Part shown: piece after piece, positions 12,058-23,214 of the stretch
How the letters are laid out: each line of letters begins with the position of its first letter
Numbering within the stretch: the stretch's first letter is position 1
Assembly: GCF_009905375.1 (NCBI RefSeq)
Contig: NC_133647.1
Location: forward strand, 136,333,263 to 136,397,262
Source of the DNA: Apium graveolens
Lineage: Eukaryota > Streptophyta > Magnoliopsida > Apiales > Apiaceae
Direction: 5' to 3'
Length of the DNA stretch: 64,000 nucleotides
Position numbers and translations under genes: made by a program
Notes under the pieces: model-generated
Databases searched by the model: none
What the model was told of the DNA's origin: nothing
The model's input: the letters and a program-made list of their open reading frames with translations, nothing else

Positions 12058-12695
12058 GTGTATTTGGAATACCACCTATTGGATGTCTTCCATCATAGAG
12101 GACACTACAAGGAGGAGTGCAAAGACAATGTGCAGAAAATTACAATGAACTAGACTTGTAATGTTTGTATTTAGTAGATTAAGAAGTTTGGGATGTATTA
12201 GATATAGTACATTTAATTGTACATCGGTTTTATGAAATGGTATTGTTGGATGGATCATTGGGTTAATGAATTTGTTTTTGGGATTGCATAAATATTAACA
12301 ACAAATTTTCATTTTTTTTATTAGCAAAGTGTTACATTAGCTTTATAAAATGTTACAATAATAAAAAAAATGGGACCCATATTCCATGTAATAATTGTGG
12401 GCCCTAATGTGGGTCCCACTTTTTTAAAAACATTTTAGAACTCTAAGCTAACATAAAAAACAAGTTACAACTATCTCTCTTTCTGTTGCATTAGCAAGCT
12501 AAGGCAACATATAAACAAGTTAAAACACGATGTTGCCTTAGTCACCAAAGATGTTACCTTAGACCCCTAAGGCAACATGGAAAAACCTATCTTTAAGAAA
12601 ATGTTACCTTAGCTTAAAAATGGGGCAAGAGCAACATATTTACCCCCTAATACAACATTTTTTTGGTGTTACAGTAGGCATTTTATGGTGTAGTG

Positions 12696-14276
12696 ATTTC
12701 AGACCAACTGGCTTGTGTCCAGATGGTAGCTCCACTAGTTTCCACGTGTTGTTTCGCCTAATAGCCTCAATTTCTGACTTCATAGCTCGTGTCCATGCTG
12801 CATCTGTAAGTGCTTACTTGTAATTCGTTGGCTCCTCTACCCCCAACATCAACATGTTCTCATCAAGGAACACTTCCTCACTTTCATCGTACACTTCATA
12901 GATAGAGCGAAACTTTCGTGGGGCACTTTCATCGCTGGTGAGTACTACAGTGTTATCCATGTCTGACCTCGTCCGCCCAGTTGCAGATGACAATGTTGGA
13001 GTCTGCATTTCCGTATACTCATTACTCTGTGCTATAGATGAGGATGTTGGTGTCCACACTTCTGTAGACTCATTACTCTGTGGTGAACTAGCTTCCTCCT
13101 CTTCTGTGGTATTATCAGTACCAGGCATCATACGAGAAACAATAACTTTGAAGTTATTTCCAGGTAGATTGGACTCTGTCCTTTGATTACTCCAGTTCCA
13201 GGCTCTTCCTTCTTCAAAAATCACATCACGGCTTACATGGATTGTACCTTGAGCAGGATCAAGTAAATGATAAGCCTTAGTCCTTGCTTCCTTGCCAAGA
13301 TTCACCACTATTTTACTTCTATCATCCAACTTTGTCGTATGCACACTTGGCACTTTCATGTGTGCCACACAACCGAAAACCCGAATGTGAGCAACATTGG
13401 GCTTATCACCACTCCAGGCTTCATACGGAGTCATGTCAGACAGAGACCTTGTGGGTAACCTGTTTAATACATATACTGAGTGGCGTATAGCTTCACCCCA
13501 AAGGTTTGAAGCAAATTCATCTCCTTTAAAAAACTACGTGTCATGGCAACAATAGTCCGGTTTCTTCGCTCTACTACCCCATTTTGTTGAGGGGAGTATG
13601 AAGCAGTGAAATGTCGTGTGATTCCCTCCTCATTACAATATTCAGTAAAGCTTTTAGACATGAATTCACCTCCCCTATCGGTTCAAAAAATCTTAATTGT
13701 TTCTCCTGATTCTTTTTCAACAAAAGTTTTGAATTTCTTAAATTCCTCAAATGTCTCATCTTTGCCTTTTAACATATATATCCACACCACACAACTAAAA
13801 TCATCAACCAAAAGTAAAAAGTACCTATTTCCTCCAGCAGTTGTTGGTGAAATTGGTCCGCAAAGATCACCATGAATAAGCTTCAGCCTTTTCTTTGCAC
13901 GAAAATCTGCTTGTCGAAGGAAAGACTTTCTTGTCTACTTTGCCATTAAGCATCCTACACACACCTTCTTAGGCTGTATAAGTTCTGGTAACCCCACTGC
14001 CATCCCCTTTGTAGACATCAAACTCATTGCTTGAAAGTTTACGTGCCCAAATCGTGTATACCATAGCCATGTTGATTCTTCCGCATTAGACATTAAACAC
14101 GCTGCATGACTTGTTTCGAGGAGAATTTTATACATACGATTGCCAGACCTTTTAACTTTCATGAGAAGTCGCCTCTGATCATCATAAATCCACATGTGCT
14201 CCCCTTTTATCACAACCTCGTTACCCGATTCTGTAAGCTGACCCAGCGATATAATGTTATTGCGCAGCTCGGGGAT
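12696..14276 (-). pseudogene. Copia A pol, integrase and start of RT
   Basis: Minus-strand remains of the middle of pol. The pre-integrase zinc region reads WLWYTRFGHVNFQ, with the finger CVGCLMAK followed by a stop near 13935. The integrase core shows VDDF, DRGGEF and the later block [13 protein letters not shown], so all three acidic positions can be found. The integrase C-terminus reads MTPYEAWSGDKPN and VFGCVAHMKVPS. The RT N-terminal part runs to GLK at 12696, where CACTA B is inserted. Several in-frame stops (for example near 14277, 13935 and 13464) make it non-functional. Confidence 0.88.
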
Positions 14277-15524
14277 CTAATACACATCATGAAACACTTT
14301 CTCATTTCCATCCTTAGATTGAAAAACCACTGAAACTTTGCATTTTATATCGACTGTGGACCCGTCACCAAACTTGACTTTGCCCGTGATTTCTTCGTTC
14401 AATTCACGGAATTTAGTACGATACCCAGTCATATGTTGACTGGCTCCATTGTCCAAGTACCTGACGTTAGATTCCATATTTTGATTACCCCCTTGACTGA
14501 CCTTAGGCACCATGTTCCTTTCGTTTAGCAACAACTCCTTTGGTTCCTCCTTAGAATATTCTGTAAACAACAATACGGGTTCATCGTCTTGGGCGAAGCT
14601 TAGATTTGCTTCCTGTTTAAATGTGTCTTTGTCCTTGTTTTCTCGATCACGTCGTGGTTTTCTACATTCACGTTCGAAATGACCATAGATCCCACAGTTG
14701 AAACATTTGATGTTACGTCTATCACGGCCTCCACATCCTCCATCTCGATTATAATAGTTACCACCACCTTGATGTCTTGACATCTCAGTCCCTTCTTTTC
14801 TATATTTCTTGGCCCAGTCTTCTTTGGTCATAAATAGTAGCCCTTCTCCAACCTCGCGTTTCTTCCATTCATCTTCAGTTAATAACAGCTGTTTGCTTAC
14901 GTGCTCGGTTGATCCTTTTAGACGTTCTTCATGGGCCTTATGGGACCCAATTGTTTCTTCAATAGTCATGACTTCAAGATCTCCAAATTGTTCGATTGTC
15001 GATGTAATTTGGAGAAATTTTGGAGGCATGGCTCTCAACAGTTTCTTAACCACATACGACTCAGCCATGTCCTCTCCCAACTCACGTATCTTAGTAACCA
15101 GGGCATTCAACCTCATACAAAAATCATCTAACGCCTCAACATCTTTCATCTGCAGAGCTTCAAACTCTGCCTTCATTGTCTGCACCTTAGCTTGTTTAAC
15201 CCGATCTGCACCCAGACACATTGTTTTGAGTGCTTCCCAAGTCCCTTTAGCTGTCGTCTTCTCTGCAACAGTGAGCAACATATCATCTGGAATACTTTGA
15301 TATATTGCTGCTAAAGCTAGCTTATCTTTCTTCTCTTCTACAGCAGCTTTAGGGTCCTTCGGTACAATAGCTTCCCAAACACCATGTGCTTCCATAAAGA
15401 CTTTCATCTTTAATGACCACGCAGTGTAGTTACTTTTTGTCAACATCGGGTAGTTCAGTCCCAACGTACTCTCCTTGCTTTTGTTCATCTCCATAGCCAT
15501 TACTCTGGGCATATACTTCGGCAT
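14277..15524 (-). pseudogene. Copia A gag and protease
   Basis: A 415-codon open frame. The gag domain starts LNYPMLTKSNYTAWSLKMK and contains FEALQMKDVEALDDFCMRL. A CCHC zinc knuckle (CFNCGIYGHFEREC, about residue 277) binds RNA in this family. The protease follows with the active-site block YLDNGASQHMTG, in which the catalytic Asp is present. The frame ends at a TAG directly after FHDVY, where an intact element would continue into pol, so this is a truncated polyprotein. The start used here lies about 28 bases inside the primer-binding site. Confidence 0.9.
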
Positions 15525-15537
15525 ACACCTTACTCAG

Positions 15538-15549
15538 GCTCTGATACCA
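15538..15549 (-). promoter_or_regulatory. Primer-binding site of copia A
   Basis: TGGTATCAGAGC on the minus strand, the usual plant copia site pairing with the 3' end of initiator tRNA-Met. It lies 2 bp from the 5' LTR. Confidence 0.9.
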
Positions 15550-15551
15550 CG

Positions 15552-15839
15552 TGAAGAACACAGAATAGATACACACACACAGGACACAATACACAGAACA
15601 AATATTGCAAAGGGAAAAGTTTTCTTACTGAACTTGAAAAACTTATAGAGAATAGAAAAGAACTGCTACTATTTCTAACGTTGCAACTGCAACTTAAACT
15701 CCTAAGAATTAGCTAGTACTCCCACTAATCCACTAACTCTCCTAACAAACTAGAACTATTCAGAAGACTAAGTCACAACTCCTACAAACCAGGAAGCTGA
15801 CTATTATTCAAACTAACATGCTATGATTAAATTCCAACA
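15552..15839 (-). repeat. 5' LTR of copia A
   Basis: 288 bp, TG...CA, same length as the partner LTR. It is followed by the ATTAT target duplication. Confidence 0.93.
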
Positions 15840-16142
15840 ATTATTACTATCTACTACCCCTCTCTCTGGCCCATTGTCAGGCATTTGACTTTTTTCACTT
15901 ATCTTTAGCACTTGTAAAAATATAGTTAGATTTCACATTTTTCATCTTTTTTTCTGAATTAAAATTTAAAAACATATTAATTTAGCAAAAGAAAAAAAAA
16001 TATACATTCAAAACATATTGATATGTGTGAAAATGTCAAATTCCCTATATTTTGGATCAATGGGATAGTACAAATTTCTCTTTTCTTTATTTATGTTTTT
16101 TCAATGAAGTTGTTGATGTGGTTTGTATCTTGTTCAATATAG

Positions 16143-16400
16143 GATGATCAAGCATTGAGAGATGCAACCATTAAAACACTTGATACACTAGTTAAGGGTT
16201 ACGGTGCTACTCCTCAAGTACTGAAGATTACACCAGGAAGGCCTCAGAAAAAGAGATCAAATAAAAATGATATGGTGGAAGAAAATGTGGCAATCAAAGA
16301 GCAGAGGTGTGTTAGGAATTCTTCCAACTCGGCAAATGGTCCAGGAGAGCTGCGAGGTTCAGCTAGGGTTAGAACTCCAAATCCCAAGTACCAGTCCTAG
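16143..16400 (+). pseudogene. Last CAND1-like exon (k) with a novel basic tail, copy 1
   Basis: The acceptor is ATATAG|GATGATCAAG. The first about 21 residues (DDQALRDATIKTLDTLVKGY) match the CAND1 exon that follows FLRK, a HEAT-repeat helix. From there the sequence leaves CAND1 and reads VLKITPGRPQKKRSN, then a charged stretch and a C-terminus RSARVRTPNPKYQS before TAG at 16398-16400. The GRPQKKR block resembles an AT-hook but is not a perfect one. Copy 2 keeps the same 85-codon frame with three amino-acid changes and one silent change. The tail could be fusion to another gene or read-through of non-coding DNA; I cannot tell which. Confidence 0.5.
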
Positions 16401-17448
16401 AGCAATGTATATTTAGTTTATATATGAAATAATTATTACCAGCCTGTAACCCCTCCTATGCACGGGCTACCTAATCAAGGGTTAAATGGTTTATTTTTTA
16501 TATATTTAATTTTTTTTATTTCAATTTATTTATCTTTCAACTATAATGGCTTTTTGTGTTCTTTGTGATTGAAAATTAATTTGTTTTATTCTATCTTAAG
16601 ATATTAAAAAATTTAATAACAAAATTTTTTATTTTCTTAAAAGCTTTAGTTTTTTCGTGGTAAAAACTCCATTTAATAAATTTTATATTTGTTATAATCT
16701 TATAGAAGGCATATAAATTCTCAAGATGAGTTTACGGAATTTGAATTTCATTTTCATTTTCCCTTTAATTGGTATAGTTGTACAATTTATATATCCCTAA
16801 GTGTACTCCTTTTTTTCTTTATGAACAACAACTATGTAGACATGTCCCGGACAAAGTAAATATAAGAAATATAGTGAAGAGGTTGATAATAGTAACTTAA
16901 TTCAATTATTATATATTAATTAATAACATGCGAAATATATGGAGGGTTTCTGCTAAGATTTGCATTAGTAGAGTTTTATCTATGATGGGAGTGTGCAAGT
17001 GTTGGTAGTTATGTAGGATATATAATAATTGAATTATTATATATTAATTAATAACCTGCGAAATATATGGAGGGTTTGTTCTAAGACTTGCATTAGTAGA
17101 GTTTTGGCTATGATGGGAGTGATGGGAGTGTGCAAGTATTGGTAGTTATGTAGGATATGTAATTTTACTTTTAATTATACGGAATTAACGTGTTTCTAAA
17201 TTAATTATATATATATTTTTATTTTTTTGGAAAGTGTTAATAATCATTTTTGGAACGTGTTAACCAACCAACCAAATTATCTTATGTCTTACTTATAATA
17301 GTATAGTATAGATTAGTAGTGGATAGTTTATATTTAAGAGCATGAACTAACAACCTAAATTGTTATTCCTAGTGATAATTTTTTTCTTCATTAACTTATC
17401 ACTTTTTTTGTGAAGTTGTTGATGGGGTTTCTGTCTTCTCGATTATAG
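16401..17448 (+). other. AT-rich downstream region with a ~130-bp direct repeat
   Basis: No gene is seen. Two direct repeats of about 130 bp, each containing TTATATATTAATTAATAAC and ATATATGGAGGGTTT, start near 16900 and 17030. The stretch just before 17449 (GAAGTTGTTGATGGGGTTT) resembles the intron end before exon k, so the intron tail was duplicated together with the exon. Confidence 0.6.
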
Positions 17449-17505
17449 GATAATCAAGCACTAATAAGAGAGGCAACAATTAAAATACTTAATACACTAG
17501 TTTAG
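17449..17505 (+). pseudogene. Second, diverged copy of CAND1-like exon (l), copy 1
   Basis: After GATTATAG the sequence reads DNQALIREATIKILNTLV and then a TAG. It is a diverged duplicate of the start of exon k, 1.3 kb downstream. The copy 2 counterpart (61283-61339) reads LIRQATIKTLNTLV, closer to CAND1. The stop is present in both copies. Confidence 0.6.
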
Positions 17506-17913
17506 GGGTTATGGTGTTAAAAATGGTTGGGCTTGTTGGAAGGGTAATTGACTAAAATACTTTGTTTATATTTATATCACTGAAAAAATACAGCTAAATA
17601 TTTGTATGGGATAATTAATTTATCATGCAGGCTCCATACCACTATTTTTATGGGATAATTTATTAACAAACATGTTCCAACTTTGTATTGTCACTTCTAA
17701 TTCTTCTAAACAGCTGAAATTGTACAGCTGCACTGATTCTTTCTCATTGATTTTCTCCAAGTAGTTCATGCATGCACCTTCAACCCCATAGTTGTATTAC
17801 TATTAATATGATTCTTAGTGTTTTTCACTGATGTTAATCCTAGCGATTAATTATATTAATAATGAATCTGGAAGAGTTTCAAATTCTAATAGTCGTCCCC
17901 CCCAAACTCGACT

Positions 17914-18316
17914 TCACATTCCGAGCTTATTTTTTATTTTGTAAAACATCTCTGGATTCAATGACTTTATAAATATATCCACTAAATTATCTTCCGTCCT
18001 ACAATGTACCAAATCCAAAATTTTATCGTTCACTTGCTCTCGAATAAAATGATATTTATTATTGATGTGCTTACTTCGACTTTGTGACACGTAAATTTTA
18101 ATCGGATCTTTCTTTGCAATATTTAACTCGTTCAATATGTAGCCTATGCACATACCCTGACATGCACATTCTGGTACTATCATGTATTTTGCTTTACATG
18201 TTGAGAGGGCAACTATCGGATTCTTTTTTTATGACCAAGAAAATACCGCGGATCCGATATGGAAAGCATACCCCGAAGTGCTTTCCCGTCATCCAAGTCA
18301 CCACTATAACCACTAT
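17914..18316 (-). pseudogene. Copia RNase H fragment, copy 1
   Basis: Minus-strand end of a copia polyprotein: ECACQGMCIGYILNEL, KIYVSQSRSKHINNKYHF and LVDIFIKSLNPEMF correspond to the end of RNase H. No LTR was recognised. Compared with copy 2, 124 bp of RNase H coding sequence has been lost at about 18317, so the fragment joins LINE sequence directly. Confidence 0.8.
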
Positions 18317-19140
18317 AAATTTCAAACAATATTTTCTCAATATAGCAATATTAAAGCCATATAAGCTTCCAAACCCCAACCCTCCCTTACTTTCACTCCA
18401 TCTCATAGCATCCCAACAAGGGAGTTTATTCATCTCCCTCTATTCGACCTTGAATTTCACCAATTCTTGTTAAATACTACCTCCATTTCTTGATATAACG
18501 TTTTAGGCAAGAGGAAACAAGACATGCAATAAAATGGATTGAGCTACATTTTTAATCGAAACTGATTTACCTACACAAGATATAGGTTTCGATCGCCATC
18601 TTTAAATTCATTTACAAATCCTTTCCTTCAAAAAACCAAAAACTCTCTTTTTTGATCCTCCAATGAATTATGGTGGTCCAAGATAATTATTGTCAATTAT
18701 ATCACTTAACACCCCAAAAGTTTCAGACAATTGTTGCTGCTTAACCCTGCATACATTCGCACGGTAAAACACTCCAGATTCTTGAAAAATAATAAATTGT
18801 CTTGATCATTCTTTGTACTTTTTTGTAGAGTCTTAACTGCTAGTACTCGTTCTGCATTTCCCTTATAGAAAAGAAAACTATCATATGCAAATAGCAGATT
18901 ACTCACAGCTGGTGCAGTTGGGCTAATGTAGCATCCAGTCATACACTCGTTACTCGAAGTTTGGTCAATCGCATTTGAGAGGCCTTCTACACAGAGAAGA
19001 AATAAGTACGGGGACAATGGATCCCTTTGACGTAAGCCTCATTTTGATTTGATTGGTCCAATAGATGAGCCTGTGAAACAAAGGTTATAGGATACTGTAG
19101 TCACACATAGCATCACCCAATTCACCCACATCGAACAAAA
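18317..19140 (-). pseudogene. Non-LTR retrotransposon (LINE) RT fragment, copy 1
   Basis: Read on the minus strand: RDPLSPYLFLLCVEGLSNAI, then LLFAYDSFLFYKGN, then a block with GGSKKRVFGFLKERIC, then WSESKGGLGFGSLYGFN. This is the order of plant L1-type RT and its C-terminal region. The catalytic FADD block has become FAYD and the frame has stops, so it is dead. It lies between copia and gypsy debris. Confidence 0.8.
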
Positions 19141-20500
19141 ACCAATTTGAATAAAACGATACGGTAGATTTTATAGAATTAGGTAGATGAGTTGTTACAG
19201 AAGAGGTTTATTCGTGAGAGTATGACTCCGTGTGTGGTACTTGCATTACTAAAGTTGAAGAAAGACGGTAGTTGAAAAATATGTGTTGAAAGTAGAGTCA
19301 TAAATAAGATATTCATGAGATATAGTTGCGTTATCCACGTCTGTATAACATGTCAAACATTATATATTATTTGTAAAGATAAGTTTATGAAGTGTATATC
19401 ATCGATTCGAGTGAAACAATGAGTCGAAAATAAAGGCCTTCAGTATGAAAGATGAACTTTATGAGTGCATCTTGATTGCTTTCAAATTATGGAATGCTCC
19501 AAGCACTTTTATGTGAATAAGAAATCATATATTACGTCCTTTCATTACAAAATTCATCTTTAAAAGGTCATACTTTATTTAGAAAGTTTCTTTTATTCTA
19601 AACCACAAGTCTAATATGCTAAATAAGGTGGCTGGTTTGTTGAGTCCTAGATCTCATTTATTGGTTATCATCAACACGAAGTAGCGAGTTTTTAATTTTA
19701 TAAAAGAATAGTATGTCGTTGATGACGAATTTGCTCAACGTGTGGTAAAGTGATTCAGTGGAGAATAACATGTCACTGACGTTATCTAGAGTTAATCAAT
19801 TATGCATTCCTAAAAATTCATCATGCCAAAAATTAATTAGGAATTTTCATTATGATGGACTAAGTCATCATCTTAGGCGTGATTAGACGATAAATGTTAA
19901 GTAAGTTAGAGATGTTCTTGGCCTCAACTCAAACATGATGTTGAAAGTTCTACAGCAACTCCTCTACCTAATTCTGTAAAATCTCAGTTTTTTTGTGATC
20001 AACCTAAAAATATTAGGTAATATTTTATAGGTAAAAATTTAGAAACACAAGTATGTAAGTATAAGATGAAGTAAAAAAAAACCAAAGATTCAGAATGTTA
20101 AATATAAAAAGCATGAGGATATGAAGATTGTTCAAGGAAGGGACCATGTGATGATTTTTTAAACGAATGAGAGGTTTGTTCTAGAGATATTCAACATATT
20201 AAAGCAAGCTAAATATAATAAAATAAATAAATTATAAAGTTTATTTGGTTAATCATTTTATAGATACGAGTATTTAAAAACTTTCAAGGTAGATGACCTA
20301 CTACATGAGTTTCATGATGACGTTCCTTTATATCCAAATTTTAAATCGAGGTTCCAATTTTTCAAAGGTAAGAGGAACTGATCGAAAATAAGAGGTATGA
20401 GATTTTGAAGAAAAACTTGACAGAAGAAGGCATGAAAGGAAGCAAGGAATTAACAATATTATAATAATTAGGGGCTTCCTAATCATGCCAAAACAGTGTA
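19141..20500 (+). pseudogene. Ty3/gypsy pol debris, copy 1
   Basis: A strongly decayed gypsy RT on the + strand. [25 protein letters not shown], a block like SRVINK and then ECILIAF...WNAPSTF-like residues appear in the right order with stops and frame changes. A stretch near 20280-20380 (DDVPLYPNF) may be its C-terminal end, but this is uncertain. Bases 1-20042 match copy 2 up to the end of the window. Confidence 0.55.
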
Positions 20501-21049
20501 ATGAGATTTTGGTGCATGAATATGCTCAAAACTGCATGATCATGTTATTTATACTTAATATTTTATTTTTCATTAAAATTTATTTTTATTATAGTTGAGG
20601 ATTTTATCCTTACGTAAACAGTATTATGATGGTACAATAATATTAATAAAAAACAATTCCTAAGAGTTTTTCGAATTCGTGCTTGCGTATTAGTGTTTGT
20701 CCTTGTTGATGCAACTCTCCAGTTATACCTCAATCACCATATTTAAGCATTTCCTAGTATTATTCTTTTTTCAATATTTTTGAATGTTTCTATAATTGTT
20801 TGTACATATTTTTAAATTGTAGAACCCCAATTACATTAATTATTTTATATTTTATTTGTTATATATGATTAAAATAACCAAAATAAAAAAATAATTTGTA
20901 ATTTTTTAATTTAATTTGCTTAGAAGACCGGGTCCCTTAATCCCTTTTATAATATCTCAAACTGTGTAAAATCTAAAAGCAAAGCGCTTTGGAAATACGA
21001 TTGTTCTGCTTTACCCTTACTAATTTTGATTTTTCTGTGAGGTTTTTAG
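20501..21049 (+). other. AT-rich sequence upstream of a CAND1-like exon
   Basis: No gene or repeat family recognised. The last part ends TTTTTAG and serves as a plausible intron end for the exon at 21050. Confidence 0.4.
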
Positions 21050-21164
21050 GGTCTCTCCACTGGCGAAGCGAATATCAGCATACGTGGATGTAGCTCTTAT
21101 GGCAGTTCAGTTATATGAAAGAGTGATTAACAAAAGGGAGCAACATCATGAAATTGCATGTTTA

Positions 21165-21463
21165 TGTTGGGCCTTATTAATCTAAACGTGGTTTAGTTTT
21201 ATTATGTCTGAATTATGTAGTTAATAACCCAATGTTTATATGTAAACGTTGGCTGGATTTGACAGAGTCCAACTAGTTGTTAGTCATTAGCATTGTAGTG
21301 GACAAAAACTAGGATCTGAGTGCCTAGTTTGTAGAAGCGTGTTTTGAGTTTTCTGCTGTTTTAGTACTTTGTATTCCTGTTGAGCAAAGACAACAATTTC
21401 ATAGACTTTCCATACTTGTTGTCATTGTTATACAATTCCTTTACTTTTAGTTTATATCTAACA
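21165..21463 (+). repeat. 5' LTR of copia C
   Basis: 299 bp, TGTTGGGCC...TCTAACA. Confidence 0.93.
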
Positions 21464-21465
21464 TC

Positions 21466-21477
21466 TGGTATCAGAGC
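21466..21477 (+). promoter_or_regulatory. Primer-binding site of copia C
   Basis: TGGTATCAGAGC, 2 bp after the LTR; pairs with tRNA-Met. Confidence 0.9.
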
Positions 21478-21495
21478 TATTCCTTTTCTTGGGCG

Positions 21496-22298
21496 ATGGA
21501 GAAGACAGAGTCGAGCAGGGGCAAAGAGGGAAACCATGGTCTGAGATACCCGATGATTACAAAAATGAACTACACGGTTTGGGCATTAAAATTAAAGGTG
21601 ATCTTCCTAGCGTATGGTGTGTGGGAAGCTATCGAGCCTAAATATGCTAAAGCTATGATGGAAGATAAGGTGGAAAAACGAGCATTAGCTATTATCTACA
21701 GGGGATTCCAGATGATCTATTGTTGGCTCTTGCAGAGAAAAAGTCGTCCAAGGAAGCCTAGGAAGCGATAAAAATCATCAGCTAAGGCAAAGACAAAGTT
21801 AAGACTGTAAAGTCACAAACGCACAAAGTAAAGTTCGAGGCACTAAAAATGAAGGACTCAGAGCATATCGATGACTTTTGTGTGAGACTCTATAGTCTGG
21901 TTACTAATATCAGATCTTTGGGAGAGGAGATTAAAGGGGAATATATTGTAAAGAAGCTTTTAAGGACTGTACCAACCAGGTTTTTACAAATTGCATCGGC
22001 TATTGAACAGTTTGGAAATCTAGAAACCATGTCGGTGGAAGAGGTCACTGGCTCACTGAAAGCTCATGAGAAGTGAGTGCAGGGAATGCAAGGGAAAACA
22101 GAGACTAATGAAGGACAACATCTGCTGTTAACTGAAGGAGAGTGGCAAAAGAAAGAAAATAAAGATGGTAAGCTTCTTTTGATAAGAGAAGAGTGGGAAA
22201 AGCACGTCTCCAGGTGGTAGTGATTATCGTGCAAGGGATAGTTGCATTGTTCGTGACATGAGCCAGTTAAAATGTTTCGATGAAGTGTCGAAAGCCAA
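21496..22298 (+). pseudogene. Copia C gag, 5' part
   Basis: The start MEKTESSRGKEGNHGLRYPM is followed by the gag block NYTVWALKLKVIF and, after a frameshift near 21700, FCVRLYSLVTNIRSLGEE and KKLLRTVPTRFLQIASAIEQ. It ends inside the zinc knuckle (CRKP) where CACTA element D is inserted. Several frame changes and a stop near 22074 show that it is not functional. Confidence 0.85.
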
Positions 22299-23214
22299 CA
22301 CTACAAGAAATTTGCAATCAGACAACACTTGACAAACAACGGTTAAAAAAAAACCGTCGTCCTAAAAAATCATACAACGGTGAATTGATTTTACAGAAAA
22401 AACAGTTGTGTGAGCTCCAGAACAAACAACGGATATTCATCTTTTTTAAACTGTTGTACAAGTTGTATCCTCTCATCGAGTCAGACAACAGTTTTTTAAA
22501 TATAGTGTTGTTGTAGATCTTTAACATAACGATTATAAACCGTTGTTACTATGTTAACGTATAGGGATATAAGACAACGGTTTTGACATTACATTGTGTA
22601 ATTGAGACAACGGTTTTTTAGAAAGGTTGTCCTCTAAACCATCAAACAACGGAATGAAACCGTTGTCTGAGGAATTTCAATGGGTACCACGTATTGAGGT
22701 GGCAGCACGTGATAGGTGGTAAATCATTCACAAGGATTGCTGACGTGGCGAAATGAGAGCCCTTCATTGATATGAGATTTGATATTGGCCGTTAGATCGA
22801 AAAATAGCTGAATTCTTATACAACGGTTTTATGTTAAAACAAAAGTGTTGTCTTAGTTGGTCTCATACAAGCTTTTAGATATTACGTTGTGTAATTCACA
22901 CAACAGTTTTTACAAGGGTTGTCTTAGAAAACTTCATATAATGGAACAAAACAGTTGTCTGAAATAGTTATTTTATAATTTCAATGGGCATCACCTGATG
23001 AGGTGGCACCCCATGATTGGTTGTAAACATTTTACTCGGATTGCTGAAGTGTCTGAATGATAGCCCTTGATTGAAATGAGATTAGATATTAGCCGTTAGA
23101 TTGAAAAAAGCTGATATGCTCACACAACAGTTTTATAATAAAAAAAGCGTTGTCTTATTTTATCTTTACACAATAGTGTTTCAAGGAAACCATTGTAAAA
23201 GTATTACTCTATAA
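22299..23214. repeat. Left subterminal repeat region of CACTA D
   Basis: Motifs ACAACGGTTTT, AACCGTTGT and variants recur about every 20-60 bp in both orientations. Two longer direct repeats of about 300-bp period (around 22670-22860 and 22970-23160) share TTGTCTGA, TTTCAATGGG, GAGGTGGCA and TTAG(C)CGTTAGAT. No gene is present. Confidence 0.8.

Larger units (their letters stand above)
8417..12695. mobile_element. Non-autonomous CACTA transposon B, nested in copia A
   Basis: Terminal inverted repeats are CACTACACCATAAATGACCT on the left and CACTACACCATAAAATGCCT (read from the right end). The target duplication is ATT (8414-8416 and 12696-12698). The copia RT reading frame continues across the element when it is passed over, which fixes the borders. 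Subterminal repeats of the type ATGTTACCTTAG and GTTAGCTTAG are frequent within about 250 bp of each end. No transposase was found. The interior (about 9000-12100) has CT-rich and exon-like stretches that look captured from a host gene. Confidence 0.92.
6677..15839 (-). mobile_element. Ty1/copia retrotransposon A (minus strand)
   Basis: A complete but decayed LTR retrotransposon bounded by 288-bp LTRs (6677-6964 and 15552-15839; about ten differences, near 3.5 %). It has a perfect 5-bp target duplication ATTAT (6672-6676 and 15840-15844), a tRNA-Met-type primer site and a purine tract. Gene order on the minus strand is gag, protease, integrase, RT, RNase H, as in copia elements. Stop codons break it at several points and CACTA element B is inserted in the RT region. 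It lies in an intron of the CAND1-like copy 1. Copy 2 has the empty site at 59673-59677, so insertion followed the locus duplication. Confidence 0.95.
842..16400 (+). pseudogene. CAND1: CAND1-like pseudogene, copy 1 (5' exons lie outside the window)
   Basis: CAND1 is a HEAT-repeat protein that binds unneddylated cullins and promotes exchange of substrate receptors on cullin-RING ubiquitin ligases. Exon-like blocks with AG/GT borders are: a 842-934 (reads SWKVRRAAVKCLAALIISR), b 1294-1344, c 1424-1503, d 4485-4569, e 4646-4747, f 4846-4944 (DKSSTSALKLEALILTRLVL), g 5772-5882 (YYKVTAEALRVC), h 5965-6048, i 6119-6259 (EVKECAISS, RMGNEITRL), j 6367-6459, k 16143-16400. Frame and phase agree from block to block, and the order matches the middle of plant CAND1. 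It is broken: exon a is cut by a gypsy LTR, exon c has lost its acceptor (AC at 1422-1423 where copy 2 has AG) and has a TAG at 1484-1486, and the last intron holds a 9.2-kb copia element. Exons d-j are still open, so the decay is recent. The family is clear from conserved residues recalled from plant CAND1; expression is unknown. Confidence 0.85.

Noticed and set aside
21464..21480. tRNA-like sequence TGGTATCAGAGC
   Set aside because: It is the complement of a tRNA-Met 3' end, used as primer site; no tRNA gene fold is present.
22280..22516. Open frame across the left end of CACTA D
   Set aside because: It starts in copia gag and runs into the transposon's inverted repeat and subterminal repeats; a chance frame.
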